DNA from: Argentina anserina
Taxonomy: Eukaryota > Streptophyta > Magnoliopsida > Rosales > Rosaceae
Reading direction: 5' to 3'
DNA: 64,000 nucleotides
Assembly (NCBI RefSeq): GCF_933775445.1
Contig: NC_065874.1
Location: 28,590,501 to 28,654,500, forward strand
In this document: positions 1 through 10,963 of the stretch, piece after piece
Numbering within the stretch: the stretch's first letter is position 1
How the letters are laid out: every line of letters starts with the position of its first letter
The notes under the pieces: model-generated
What the model was told of the DNA's origin: nothing
The model's database searches: none
Seen by the model: the letters and a program-made list of their open reading frames with translations, nothing else
Position numbers and translations under genes: made by a program

Positions 1-1731
1 ATCATCTACGATAGTGAGAAAGTATTGTGCTCCTGTAAGTGAGGGAACATGATAACCACCCCATATATTAACATGTATTAATTCAAAAGGAAACTCACTT
101 GTTATTGAACTTAAAAGGGAAAGGCTTTCTAGTTTGCTTGGCTAAAGGGCAAATTGAGCATGTGCTCAAATTACATGTTTTATTTGCTGGAAATGGAAAT
201 AAGGATGACACTTTGGTGGATGGATGACCAAGGCGTTGGTGCCAAGGCTATGAGGTAGGGTTGCTAGCATGATTGCATGTTCATTTATGCTTGTGGTTGA
301 GGTAGTAGAGCCCCTCCTTCTCACTTCCCATCCCAATCATCTTCCCCGATCGAAGGTCTTGTATGAAACAAACATCTATGAGAAACAAGTTGATGTAGAA
401 TGAATCAAAGGCTAATTTGTTCACTGATATCAAATTTAGATAGAAAAGTGGTACGCATAGAACACTTTAAAGAACAAATTGGGATGAAAAGTGAACAGTG
501 CCAATGTGTGTGACACGAGCCATATGACCATTTGGTAATTTAACAAATCACTTATGAGCAACTGTATAAAAAGTGAGAATGTTAGGGCTGCAAACAATAT
601 GGTCACTAGCACCACTATCAAGGATCCAATTGTCAATATTGCCTTTACTTGAAAGTTCTTCATAATTTGGCACAATAGCAACCTGATTTACTGATGTGTT
701 CTTTGCAACCTTGTGGTGTGTTAGCATCTCAACAAGTTCTCGGCATCTCTACCTTGAGAGAGGAAAATTACCATCAGTTAAGTCTCCATCTTTGTCACTC
801 CATCCAGTGACATGATTCCCTTTGGCTCGATCTTGCTCTTCTACAGCCTTCCTCTTCCTATAAGTCTCATATGTGTGTCACTTAAAACCACAGTAGGTGC
901 ACTTAAGGTGTGCCATACAGTTCTCAATGCTATGGTTGTCCATGTTGCACTTTTCACACTTCATTCCACCTTCTCCTAAGTCAAATTTGCACCCTCCCTT
1001 CTTCACAGCAAACAATATGCCTTCTGGTTGCTCTACGGCCTTGCTGGTTACAACCTCAACTTGTTTTTTTATAGCGTATAGCCATTGAATAAGCTTTGTT
1101 GACTGTTAGTACTGGCTCTATTGCCACAATACTACTCCGTATAGTAGCAAAATCATCATTAAGTCCCATGAAGAACTTTCATCCCATAGGCCTTTAAGTT
1201 CACTGAAATAAGATGTCACTAAGCCACTTTCTTTCTTTGAATCATGTATGGCATTCTCAATGTTGAATAACTGAACGGTGTTTGTGTGGGAGAAGCATTC
1301 TTGTAGATCTTCCCATACATCTTTGGAGGTCTTGCAATGGACGAGACTCTTGCGGATATCCTTCTTCATTGATCCTAGCAACCAGGTCTTCACCAAGACA
1401 TCGCATCTCTACCATTGAGTTCTTGCTTTTGTTCCATTGATTGGTTTTGGAATCAATCCATCAACAAGTCTCCACTTATTCTTGATGGTGAGGGCCATGT
1501 TCATGGACTGACTCTAGTCGGTGTAATTCTCTTCCTCCAAAGGTTATGGTACTAGTATCGCACCAAGTTGATATGAATGATGAAGGTATAATGGATGATT
1601 CAGATTCTCCCATGGATCTGCAGTACGTGAAGAAGGTGGTGCCTTGTTGATTTCGACAAGCTTTTGATCTTCATCGTTTGCCATGGGTTTGTTGTGTTTG
1701 TAGGTAGGATTCTAGGTCTCCAAGAACGATT

Positions 1732-1743
1732 GCTCTGGTACCA
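1732..1743 (-). other. Primer-binding site of the copia element
   Basis: The minus strand reads TGGTACCAGAGC, one base from the common plant site TGGTATCAGAGC that pairs with initiator tRNA-Met. It abuts the LTR end at 1744. Confidence 0.75.
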
Positions 1744-1893
1744 TGAAACAAATATGCTGTAAGAAATTGATTTTGTTAATACAAAATGTTGTAGACATTG
1801 GTTATATACAGATACTATGTATTCTAGATCCATAGTTCTAGGCTAGAGTTTAGCTATATCACATATCTATTTTGATAATAATCTCTACATTCA
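1744..1893 (-). repeat. Copia 5' LTR (about 150 bp)
   Basis: The plus-strand sequence begins TGAAACAAATATG directly after the primer-binding site and ends CTCTACATTCA, giving TGAA/TTCA inverted termini. The outer boundary is inferred from this TG...CA pairing because the second LTR is not in the window. Confidence 0.6.
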
Positions 1894-1944
1894 TGGACTT
1901 GATTATGTTATTAAATCATTTCCTTTATTAGATGTAATGATAGG

Positions 1945-2145
1945 GAGTTAAGGGCCAGTCTGTCGTGGTGGTAAGTGTTGCCGAAGTTTGGTGCTAGGTT
2001 CGAGCTTGGTAGGCTTGTGTTTGGGCTTGCTTTAGGTGGCTCAACTATTTGGGTTTGAGCTTTAGGCTTATGGCTCAAGGTTTTTTTTTGGTTTGTTGGA
2101 TCTTGGGGCCACACCATCTGTGTAAGGTGGTAGGGGTTATTTCAA
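1945..2145 (+). repeat. tRNA-derived SINE-like sequence
   Basis: GTCGTGGTGGTAAGTG resembles a Pol III A box, and GGTGCTAGGTTCGAGC, about 30 bases downstream, resembles a B box. The spacing fits a tRNA-derived SINE head followed by an unrelated body. I found no clear target-site duplication, so the ends are approximate. Confidence 0.4.
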
Positions 2146-2450
2146 ATGATTTTGCTTAGTTTGACAGGTATTGGTAATTTTATGAGCTTCATGCTAGGAT
2201 TTGCATCATTCATATTGCTTATGTGCTACTTAGGTAGTTTTGTATGGTTCTTACTCTCCCGGGTACTAGGTAGTCCGCGTTCATATTGTATTCTCTGTTT
2301 TTTTTTGAAGTGCTGAAATTTGGACTCCAGTTTTTACATTCCACACTCTTCTGTGCTTATTTGATTAAATTGCCCATCTATTTATGTCATCTCTCTCTCT
2401 TCCACGGAAAACACGACTCGGTGAAAGAAAGAAAGAAAGAGGGGTTTTGC

Positions 2451-2730
2451 AATTACAGAAGCGATAATCAGTGAAAGCCTTCGATAAGCTAACTGACCGT
2501 GTCAGCGATCGTCGGCTCGACTCCATCGCCACCACTTCCGAGGCCGATTTAGAAGCCATGCATAAAAGGGAGAAAGAATTGGCTTCTTTGAAGATCAATC
2601 CACACAACTCGAGATAATGTGAATGAACTAGAGCTGGTCGAGTTGGCCACTTGGTCGTTCAGAGGACATTGAGGGAGCACAAAGGTGATGCAGTGATGTT
2701 GTTGCCGCCATTCGACACTTGCTTCAGTAG
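2451..2730 (+). pseudogene. HYPK-like (NatA-associated) pseudogene
   Basis: In shifting frames the sequence reads NYRSDNQ, then KAFDKLTDRVSDRRLDS, then IATTSEADLEAMHKREKELAS with LKIN, then NELEL, TLREHKGDAV and AAIRHLLQ followed by TAG at 2728-2730. This is the conserved order of plant HYPK, a small chaperone of the N-terminal acetyltransferase NatA with a UBA-like C-terminus. At least three frameshifts separate the blocks, and a short piece between LDS and IATT is missing relative to the family. The blocks are continuous without an intron, so this may be a processed copy, although I cannot see a poly(A) tail. It is not expressible as a protein. Upstream AAAG repeats at 2424-2440 may be 5' UTR. 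Confidence 0.75.
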
Positions 2731-3165
2731 AAACACTGCCATGTTGTTGCTTTTTAGGGGATATGAATATGTTGCAAGGATTTGAGTTCTTCCTGTTTTA
2801 CAGTACTCAAACACGGCAACTTAGCTCCAACGCATTTCCAATTCAGGTGAGGCGGTCTGGTTGATTGATTTGATTGTGGAGTAGTTTTTGGTGTGTAATG
2901 GAGGACTTGGGGAGTACTATGTATTATTGAGGAGGCTAATTAATTTATGGCAGCTAGAAAGATTTTGCAGAGTCTTGAATGAGTTGAATCTTGATGGTCA
3001 TGCCAACACTAGCACTTTCTTGAAAGGCAATTCTGGTAAAATGGAGCTTATTTTAGTCTCTCTCTCTCTCCTAAATTTAAATTGATGGGCTTTGGCGAAT
3101 TGGCAAGTGATCAGTTGAAGAATCATATTTTGTTTTTAAAAGGATTTGGCATATCGGAGTCGTAC
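2731..3165. other. Unassigned sequence
   Basis: Only short open frames without recognisable domains are present, plus a short CT run at 3057-3071. I see no gene here. Confidence 0.5.
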
Positions 3166-3169
3166 CTCT

Positions 3170-3335
3170 TTACAAGCCATCCATTCCGAGTGTTTGACGA
3201 CATCCGTAGAGAGGTTGACTCTCCCACCGCATGGTGCTGCATCCACAAGGTTTCGAACTCGAGACCTTGTTTAAGTCACAACAGCCCGTTACCACTACTG
3301 CATGCATCCACTGGTGTTAAAGAACTATATTCTGA
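3170..3335 (-). repeat. tRNA-derived SINE-like sequence, minus orientation
   Basis: On the minus strand, CAGTAGTGGTAACGGGC (A-box-like) is followed by GGTCTCGAGTTCGAAACC (B-box-like), then a body ending near an A-rich stretch. The architecture is that of a plant SINE. It differs from the copies at 1.9 kb and 25.0 kb, so it probably belongs to another family. Ends are approximate. Confidence 0.5.
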
Positions 3336-3463
3336 GTAAGTCTTTAAAGAGTTTCAGATAGAAAGAGACTGACAAAAATGGCTACAAAAATTGGAGAGAA
3401 AGAAAATCAATAAAACATAAATGTAGTGTAGAATGTAAAAATGAGAGTGCAAATACCTTTATA

Positions 3464-3520
3464 TTTTTAATTAAAACGACAACTCTTTATTGAAAGAACT
3501 CAAATAGTACAAAGATCAGT
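3464..3520 (-). repeat. LINE 3'-tail fragment
   Basis: The segment shares AAAACGACAACTCTTTATTG and the following bases with the 3' end of the LINE remnant at 28765-28830. It is interpreted as a severely 5'-truncated insertion of the same LINE family. Confidence 0.5.
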
Positions 3521-3651
3521 TTCAATTTGATTAATGATTAGAAAGTTTTGTCCACTCAACCCCGAAATGCATTTCTAGTTCTTAAATATATGTACACATG
3601 GATATATGATGATGATGAGGCATGATGATTATGAATTGTAATATTATATAG

Positions 3652-4062
3652 ATGGGGAGAGCTTGAAAGTGGGCAGACGACGATAGCATTAACGCCCAAA
3701 CACCAGCACGAGACGGACGATCTCACCGGGAAAGTTCAGAAGCCGACCTCCGGGAATGAGAGGCAGCCGGTTGAGGTTTGCTTTGCATACGCCGATGTCG
3801 ACGCGGCCTACAAAGTAATTAACTGGCGTCCACTCGTTTTATGTTTCCTACGAGTCATTTTTCCTGAAGAGTCTCCTTTGAGTTTTTGGTTTGTAGTAAT
3901 TGTACGTGGATGTTAATGTTGCAGAGGGCGGTGGACAACGGAGCGGTGGTGGTGAGCGCGCCGGAAGAGAAAGAGTGGGGACAGAAAGTCGGGTATGTAC
4001 GAGATCCTGATGGGATTGTGGTGAGGATGGGAAGCTACGTCAACGAACCGAAGCATGGTTAA
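3652..4062 (+). CDS. Glyoxalase/VOC-superfamily protein, 3' exons only
   Basis: Two exons, 3652-3814 and 3925-4062, join in phase. The first reads WGELESGQTTIALTP and HQHETDDLTG and ends DVDAAYK; the second reads RAVDNGAVVVSAP, GQKVGYVRDPDG and IVVRMGSYVNEPKHG then stop. This matches the C-terminal two thirds of plant single-domain vicinal-oxygen-chelate proteins of the desiccation-induced type (glyoxalase/bleomycin-resistance fold). The EVCFAYADVDAAY and GYVRDPDG blocks are the usual betaalphabetabetabeta module. Splice sites AAA/GTAATT and GCAG/AGG are good. The exon encoding the N-terminal strand and first metal ligand is not found between here and the copia element, so the copy is either 5'-truncated or has a first exon too diverged for me to see. 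The visible exons carry no stop. Confidence 0.75.
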
Positions 4063-4839
4063 CTTCAGTTTATTTTATATTTTATATAAGATCAATATAC
4101 GTACAAATACTGTGTGCCGGCGATGAGTTGATGATAAACAAGTGTTTTCGTATTTCCCTGTACTGAAGTTAGAAATGGAGAACTTTGTTTCATAATCAAG
4201 TCTTGAATGAATGGCTTGTTTGCAATTCTAGATCAGTAGAATGTACTTTTTAACGAAGCTCATCAGATGCTTCGAAGCACTAGAAGAAGCTTCTGGTAGA
4301 TGTTCGAAGAAAGGAAGTGCTTTCAATCCTTCACTGTTTGGACAAAAATTACCAACAAAGCCGTAGACTTGAAGTTTTGATCTCATGGCATAGCCATATG
4401 TTCATGCGAGTCTATTTTCTGTATGCATACTTGCTGATTTTCGATGAATGTGCGTACAAATTCAAACGTGTAGACACTACCCACTTTTCTCGTTTAAAGG
4501 AGCAAGATTTGTATGATGCGACTTCTCATTAAAAATGAAGTGTAATTACTTGCTGAAAATGCTGAGACATAGGCCCCTCTTCATTTCAATTTGATCGATC
4601 TGACTGATATCATCATGTAGATTGTAGAGGGAGAACTTAACAGAGAGAATGACCGAAATCCTGCAATCCGTAATCTCTCTCATTTTTTCAGAAATCAGAT
4701 CAATATATACTCTGCACCAGCTTCTATGCCGATGATGAATAGTATTATTGTAATGGCGATTCCCAGGTTAACTAATAGAGTTAGAAGGAAGAAGTATCCA
4801 TCTGAAGAACAGTCGTCATGTTTTAATGAACGGCTTTTC
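4063..4839. other. Intergenic, downstream of the VOC exons
   Basis: This AT-rich stretch presumably includes the 3' UTR of the VOC gene in its first 150 bases. I see no domain-bearing frame or repeat. Confidence 0.5.
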
Positions 4840-4980
4840 AACATATCCTCCAACGCACCTGAGAAGAGCTGATGAGAGAAGGCTTTGGCAGCCGATCATA
4901 ATTTACAACATTTATTGTCCCTTCTTCCTGCAATGGCCAAGCTTCTGAAATCAACTCTCCTATATTCATTCCTTCTGCAA
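4840..4980 (-). pseudogene. Decayed copy of the last UBC7 exon and 3' UTR
   Basis: On the minus strand the sequence TTGCAG/AAGGAATG at 4967-4977 matches the acceptor and start of the last UBC7 exon at 13348. Similarity continues through GAGTTGATTTC, then through AATTATGATCGGCTGCCAAA and TCTTCTCAGGTGCGTTGGAGGAT, which correspond to the UBC7 3' UTR at 13190-13270. Codon 3 of the exon copy is TGA in place of TGG, and the central part is diverged, so it cannot encode an E2 C-terminus. No other UBC7 exon is visible nearby. It lies on the same strand as the TNL pseudogene and beyond its 3' end, which suggests a local duplication of UBC7 flanking DNA. Confidence 0.65.
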
Positions 4981-7480
4981 TACAGATGAAATAGCATTAG
5001 CCATTAGGCACGACATTTATCAGCAATATTTTCCAAGCAGAACACTTCTGTGCAATGCACTTGTTGAGCTCGATATTGACAAAATGCAACAACAAAAAAA
5101 GAAGGTGCAATAAGTTAGCTAAATCGTCAACTACAGTGAACATTCGTGTGTAACAAACATAGAAAGAAAAGGGGAAGGGACGACGGGTAGAATGACAGCA
5201 CTCTGAAGCAAGGCAAGGAACATCATGCTACAAAATACGTACTGAAGGTTCCCAGGCAATTAAACAACTGAAGGGTAGGAACCATAGGATGGCACCCTTT
5301 CCCTTGCATTGCAACCACAATTTTCACCGAACTAATGTGAATCACCATGAGAATGCATACTTCCAATGACTTAGAAAATAACTTCTTTTCACAACTCTGT
5401 TAGCATGGACTCCATATTCAGTACTGATAAAAGACGCTCCCAAACATCGCACTCAGTAGTGAATCTCAAACATTGATCTACAAAAAATGCTCTTTATTTC
5501 CAGACCCTCTGTCGCTTTGGTTGTTGCACGACATCCCACCATCAAGTGAACATTTATACCCTCATCACTTCCCTCCCAAAAAATATACCCCATAGATTGT
5601 AAGCGCTTAACTAACCATTTAAGAATCAGAAAGTCGAAACACAGACAGATTACAAGTAGGCACCCTTATTATTTCATTGTATAGAATGTTGATTTCAGGT
5701 GTCAGCTCAACAAAATTGCACAAATTTATCATTATTTACAACGGGAATAACCTTAATAACTGCATAGGAAATTTAAAAAGATTCGAATGCAAAATGCACA
5801 TGGATGAGTGGTACTTCTGTATGAGATTGAGAAACTGAGAAGACTAACCCTAACTAAATAAGAGTATGAAAAGATTAACCTAGACAACAAGTCAAAAACA
5901 CACTAACAAAGAATATATTGAGCTGACATAAAAAATCAAATTACCAATAAACAATTTCAGGAGTAAATAGTTTCAGAGGAAAAACTTACTTTAAGAGGAT
6001 TATGCCTGACGTATATCCACAGCTGCATTAATTGAGTTTGTAATCCTCATCATACGCCCCGGGCATGGTAATAAACAAATGTTGCAGGAACCTAGGCATC
6101 TAAAATAGACTTCCACTGAAGCAAGTTCCCATTCTTTCAGCCTAGAGAGTTTCTTGCAAGTGTCCATTGGTAGTCATGGCCAGCTAGAGAAGGTAAGTAG
6201 TATGTCCTTGCTATCTTTCCACATGGTTAGCTCATCCAGCAAGATTAATATTATCCTCTCCGAGCTTACAAAATAGTGAAAACTGAAAAATGTTCCAACC
6301 AAACAAAAAGGCTAGGCTCATGGTCACACCATCAGCTGGCATCCAGTAATGACATCACATATTGCAAAGCTCAGTCAACTAGATCCTCAACTCAGTAACT
6401 ACAGCCTTCTATATGATTCTATTGAAACACTGGAAATGGTATTACCCTAAAGGCAGATCTTCTGGCAACATTGCACAAGAAGTTTCATACATCTGAGGAG
6501 TGGATCCATTCACTTGTGCAGCACAAAAGAGTGGAGCTGGAATATGACCAGGATTCAAGGATACATTAGAAAGTACGAACATGGTACATGAAATATATTT
6601 CCATGCAAAGGTAATAATAACCTCAAGATGCAAAACAAATAGGTATGGTCAAGTTGAATTAATGCATGAGACAGCTTACATAACAAAACTAGTCCTTATA
6701 AACCGAGGCAATATATTGTTACAAAGACCAACTTCATATGTGAAAAACTTTGCATTTAATAAAACCTGTCAGTTTAACTCATTAAAAATCAATTATAGAA
6801 AATACAAGATCCAAGCCAAGATATGAGAGTAGACAACCACAACTAGGAGATGGTGAACATTTAACATAACCATGAAATTAGAAAACTGCAAATTGTTTAA
6901 GCATCTGCAATTGTTGACAGTATAAGTAAGACGCTCTCCACCATGATTGGAAACAAAATAAGTGTGGTCTATATATATCAAGGATTTTCTTATTATTTGT
7001 ATCACTCGACAACCAAAAGTACATAAATCATTGAATTAAATGTTATGTTTTAACTAGAAAATTGTGTTACTATGTACCATATACTTCATTTAGTCCATGT
7101 TTCAGACTCACAAATCTAGTAACCTTCATAATGAACCTTTGTTTGTATTTCCAATTTGCACCCCTAACAAAATTGCAAATAATATATTGCAATGACAGAT
7201 TGACAGACAAATGTCATCTAAGATTTACTAGTTGGATGTGCATGTTTATGGGTGAACCTAACAAACACAAGGCCCATAAATAGTATAAAGGTAACAGGAA
7301 AATCAAGAGATATACTAATTTCATGTACTATCATATTAGTGGAAACAGAGATGTATGTATTTCTGAGAGAGCATTCATACCCTTTCAAGTCCAGGTATTG
7401 TTTGATTTATCAGGCTCAAGACAGTTAGTCATGTTTCAATCTTCTGCTGAGCGATTCCATGTCATAGCTACCACATCCAC
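4981..7480. other. Intergenic or 3' UTR of the TNL, unassigned
   Basis: No domain-bearing frame is recognised. On the minus strand a splice-donor-like CTTGAAAGG/GTATG near 7381-7389 and an open stretch 6633-6442 ending in a donor-like GTAATACC could be 3' exons of the TNL transcript, but this is guesswork. The region is otherwise AT-rich and non-repetitive by eye. Confidence 0.4.
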
Positions 7481-7484
7481 TAGG

Positions 7485-8156
7485 TCATGCTTCATCAGAA
7501 TGTTCGATTATTTGCTCAACTCCAGCACATTGATCACTTGCTGACTTGTCAAGAGCAAAATGGAGGTCACTTATAGCCTCGTTTAGCAAAAAGATGCTGT
7601 TGGATTGGTTCATTGCTTTGAAAAGATCTACCACATCTTGCTCAACCACCACACGAACCACACGAACCCCACAGTTCTTCAGATTCAAACACTTGTTGTT
7701 TTCCATAAAACAAAAGGTTTTAAATGAAAACTCAATCTCATAGAATACTCCTTTCCAATAATTTCTGAGGTCATAGTCTTTGAAAGATGCATAGAGTAAC
7801 CAAAGGTGATCTGATAGAACCTGGCCGACTTTATGATGAAAAAGCCCCTTCACAAGCACTGAAGTTGACAAAGATCCTTGTACTTTGGAAATACATTTAA
7901 TTCCACACGCATGACTTTGTAAACAATTGCGCTCAACAGCAGCTGGATTTTCTTCAGCTTCGAAAACAACACATATAGAGCAAACCCCACTGACTTGTTA
8001 TGACTTGGTCGAGCCGGTAGCTGCACAACAACTGTATCTCCCTCACTTTGATTACTGAACCACTCAGGAATTTTGCTTCCAGGTGTAACAATATTGAAAC
8101 TGTTAACAATAAATGGAGGGGTTCCCTGTAACATAAGATTCACTATATCAAACAAC

Positions 8157-8195
<39 letters not shown>

Positions 8196-10963
8196 AATAC
8201 CTGTAGGAATCGCTTTAACATCGAATATGGTCTATTATTGCTGCCTTCACTGCCAACCAATCTGTAACAATGGAGACATCGAAAAGAAAACCACCTCAAT
8301 CTGCTCAACTTCGGTGGATCAGGCAACATTTTCAAGCAAGTGCAATCGTCAGTTATTACAGTTATACTCAGTTAGTTCTTCATTTGATGGGAGGTCTGGC
8401 AAGCACTGAAGATTTTTGCAGCCTGCCAAGTCTAATAAAATAAGCTCAGAGAGCCATCTGATGCTTGCAGGAAGGGTAACAAAATTGTTTCCCCCAAGTT
8501 TTAATTCTTCTAAAGAGGACAAACAACCAATATCATCTGGGATTGCTCCTTCACCAAAACTGCAGTTGCTTAGATCCAGTATCCTCACAGAATGTAAATC
8601 ATTTATAGAAGCCATCACCAGACCTGCAGGCTCAGGACTATTTCTTTGAAATGAGGCAAAAGGGGATAAAAAATGCCATGATGGAGGTGGTGGCCCTTTA
8701 CATCCACGAAAGACAATACTTCCAGATTTTTCATAAGAACAAAGGAAGATGGAAGCTCACTTAATGCGGTTCCACTTAAGTCTAGCTCTTTCAAGCATTC
8801 ATTCTGCCCTGCACTATCAGAGTTTTGAGCATCCGGACATATTGAGACTTCTAAGAGATTTCATGCTACAGAGGACGCCAGGAAGACACATGAAATTTTT
8901 GCAATCTCTTAGATCCAGTGAGATAAGGCCAACCAAACATTCAATTGATTGATTGCTTCCTCAATAGCTGTCCCATCCAAAGAAAGCACTGATAAGTTTT
9001 TCATTGGTCCCAAAAATTCTGGAATCCTTTTCAATTTTGAGCATCCCGACAGAATTAAAACTTCTAGAGATTCCATTTGTACCTCACTAGGAAGACTCCT
9101 GATACTTTTACAGTTTGTGAAGTTCAAAATTTTTAGCTTTTTAAGAAATGCAATAGATGGGTGAATCTCAACTACATTTGTGCAACTTTCAAGCACCAAC
9201 CTCTCAAGATTCGGAATACCAGTGAAATCTGGGGTCTTCATCAAATTTCCGGAGAAACTAAGATCAATACACTTCAAGTTAACCAAGTGCTGTACATAGA
9301 ATAACAAACAAAAAATCATTAGCTTTCCAAAAACTGCACAAATCTTTTTTCAAAAAAAAGATGAAGACGCCATGTATTTAATGGTACTTACCTTTCTCCC
9401 ATTCCAAAGCAATTCAACTTTGCTATGACGCAAATGAAGTTCAGTTAGACCATATGGTTGAAAAGATTGTGGGAGAAATTTCGATGGATACAGACTCCAT
9501 TCCAGAAAGTTTAAGGAATTAGACAAATATTTCGGGCCTGGAAATAGGTCCAGATTATGAATTTGGAGAAACTTTAGTTTAGACATCATAGAGAAAGTAT
9601 CAGGATCCAAGCATGCTTTTGCAAATTCAGGCAAGCACAGACATATCCCTTCAATTGCTCTAGTTCCCTGATACACAAGCAAATGGAAAGATAATTCCAT
9701 CATCAGATCTTAAACAATGTCCAAAGAAAATGTAATTTAGTACCTGTTGTACTTACTGTGTTCTTGGAAAATACATGAAAGATATCCTTATCAAGCCCAC
9801 AATCGGCTGCGTCGACCAGGCTCTTCATAGGATTCTTGACGAACAATTTCCCATCCCATTTCTTGTATCAGATCATGCATCATCACATAGTCATCAAAAA
9901 TAGTCAAAAGAGATTTCTCCACCAGAATATCTATTACAATACAAGCCGGAAAGCCACAACTATCCAATATATCAATTACTCGCTTCTTGTGACCACCCTT
10001 ATGAAAGCATGCGACATCAAGGAAAACTCTCTTTTCCATATTATCCAGTCCATCGTAACTTAACTTGAGCGTCTCAAAGATTGCCTTATTAGGAGCTTTC
10101 TTCAGTCTATCCAATGTACTGATCCAGGCATCTTTACCCCTTTTATACAAAGAAGATCCCAGAGTTCTAAGAGCTAATGGAAGGCCTGCTGCATAATCCG
10201 CAAAAGATTTGGACAGTTCCAATTAATCTTCTTCTGGATGATATTTTTTGAAGGCTTTCCAAGAAAAGAGCTGCAGAGCTTGACTGTCATTTAGACCCTG
10301 GAGCTCAAATGGTTTCTCTATACCATGTTCAATCAGCAGACGTTCATCTCTTGTTGTAATGATAACTCTACTCCCCGGACAAAACTTAAGAAACACAAAA
10401 AGTTCAAGTATCAGTTTCAACTTGTAATGAGTTAATGCCAGTTTACCTATACTTGGAACTAGTCCAACCAGCTATATAGCTCACATCTCTCAACGCCTCT
10501 TTCCACCAACGCACCTTCTTCGGGTCTTCCTTGAAGTCGTGTTTATGTCTAGCAAAGGCTTCAGCGAAAGAGCCGGTTTGCCGTCGAACATCAGAAGGAT
10601 CAACATGGTAGAACACCGGCAAGCGTCTCGAGATAATGAATCGGTTAATCTGTACAAGTTCATCCAGGCACCAAGTGGAAGAGGCGTAGTTTGGGGAGAT
10701 GACAATAATAGCGAACCTCGAGCCTTTTATGGCTGCCGAGAGCTCATCAGATATAATTGACCCCCTTTGGATTCCTGGGTCGTCTCTGAAGACTTTGATT
10801 CCTCGCCAAACCAGCTGTTGGTAAAGATGGTCTGTGAAACTGGCTCGGGTGTCTTCGCCCGGAAACTGAGGAACACGTCGTACTTCCATTGAGGAGCTGA
10901 ATTGGGGGTGGGGCCCCAAATGTCCCAATCGTCCCGAGCCCAGTACTCGTCATCCTCCATCAT
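7485..10963 (-). pseudogene. TIR-NBS-LRR (TNL) resistance gene, broken
   Basis: Domains in order on the minus strand are: TIR (10900-10450; YDVFLSF, GSIISDELSAAI, FYHVDPSDVR); the second half of NB-ARC (about 10388-9757; GSRVIITTRD, AAGLPLALRTLGS, MHDLIQEMGWEIVRQES); the linker exon (9667-9392; GTRAIEGICL, LHLRHSKVELLW); LRR exon (9289 to about 8340); and post-LRR C-JID (8130-7490; IVTPGSKIPEWF, VGFALYVLF, CGVRVV). TNLs are intracellular immune receptors. Defects: a one-base deletion in the TIR after FLSFR (about 10861); loss of the P-loop and kinase-2 half of NB-ARC between exon 1 and RNBS-B; a TAA at 10223-10225 before LELSK; an extra base after SRLW (about 9815); and further shifts in the LRRs near 8945. 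These make function as a canonical TNL impossible. A GA microsatellite lies in the intron before the C-JID exon. Exon ends were chosen from GT/AG sites. Confidence 0.88.
8160..8192. repeat. (GA)n microsatellite
   Basis: About 16 GA units lie inside a TNL intron just upstream of the C-JID exon. Confidence 0.9.

Larger units (their letters stand above)
1..1893 (-). mobile_element. Ty1/copia retrotransposon, 5' part, degenerate
   Basis: Read on the minus strand, the element starts with a 150-bp LTR, a primer-binding site and a gag start at 1684 (MANDEDQKLVEINKAP). A UBN2-type gag segment follows at 1396-1118, then a CCHC zinc knuckle (CEKCNMDNHSIENC) near 980-930 and a protease segment with WILDSGASDH near 640-600. 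The GAG-pre-integrase HHCC region (CSICPLAKQ) lies near 160-120, and the window edge cuts the integrase. The reading frame is broken many times; one stop lies just after the second knuckle cysteine pair, so no polyprotein can be made. The domain order gag-PR-INT before RT is diagnostic of Ty1/copia. The 3' half and 3' LTR lie outside the window. Confidence 0.85.
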
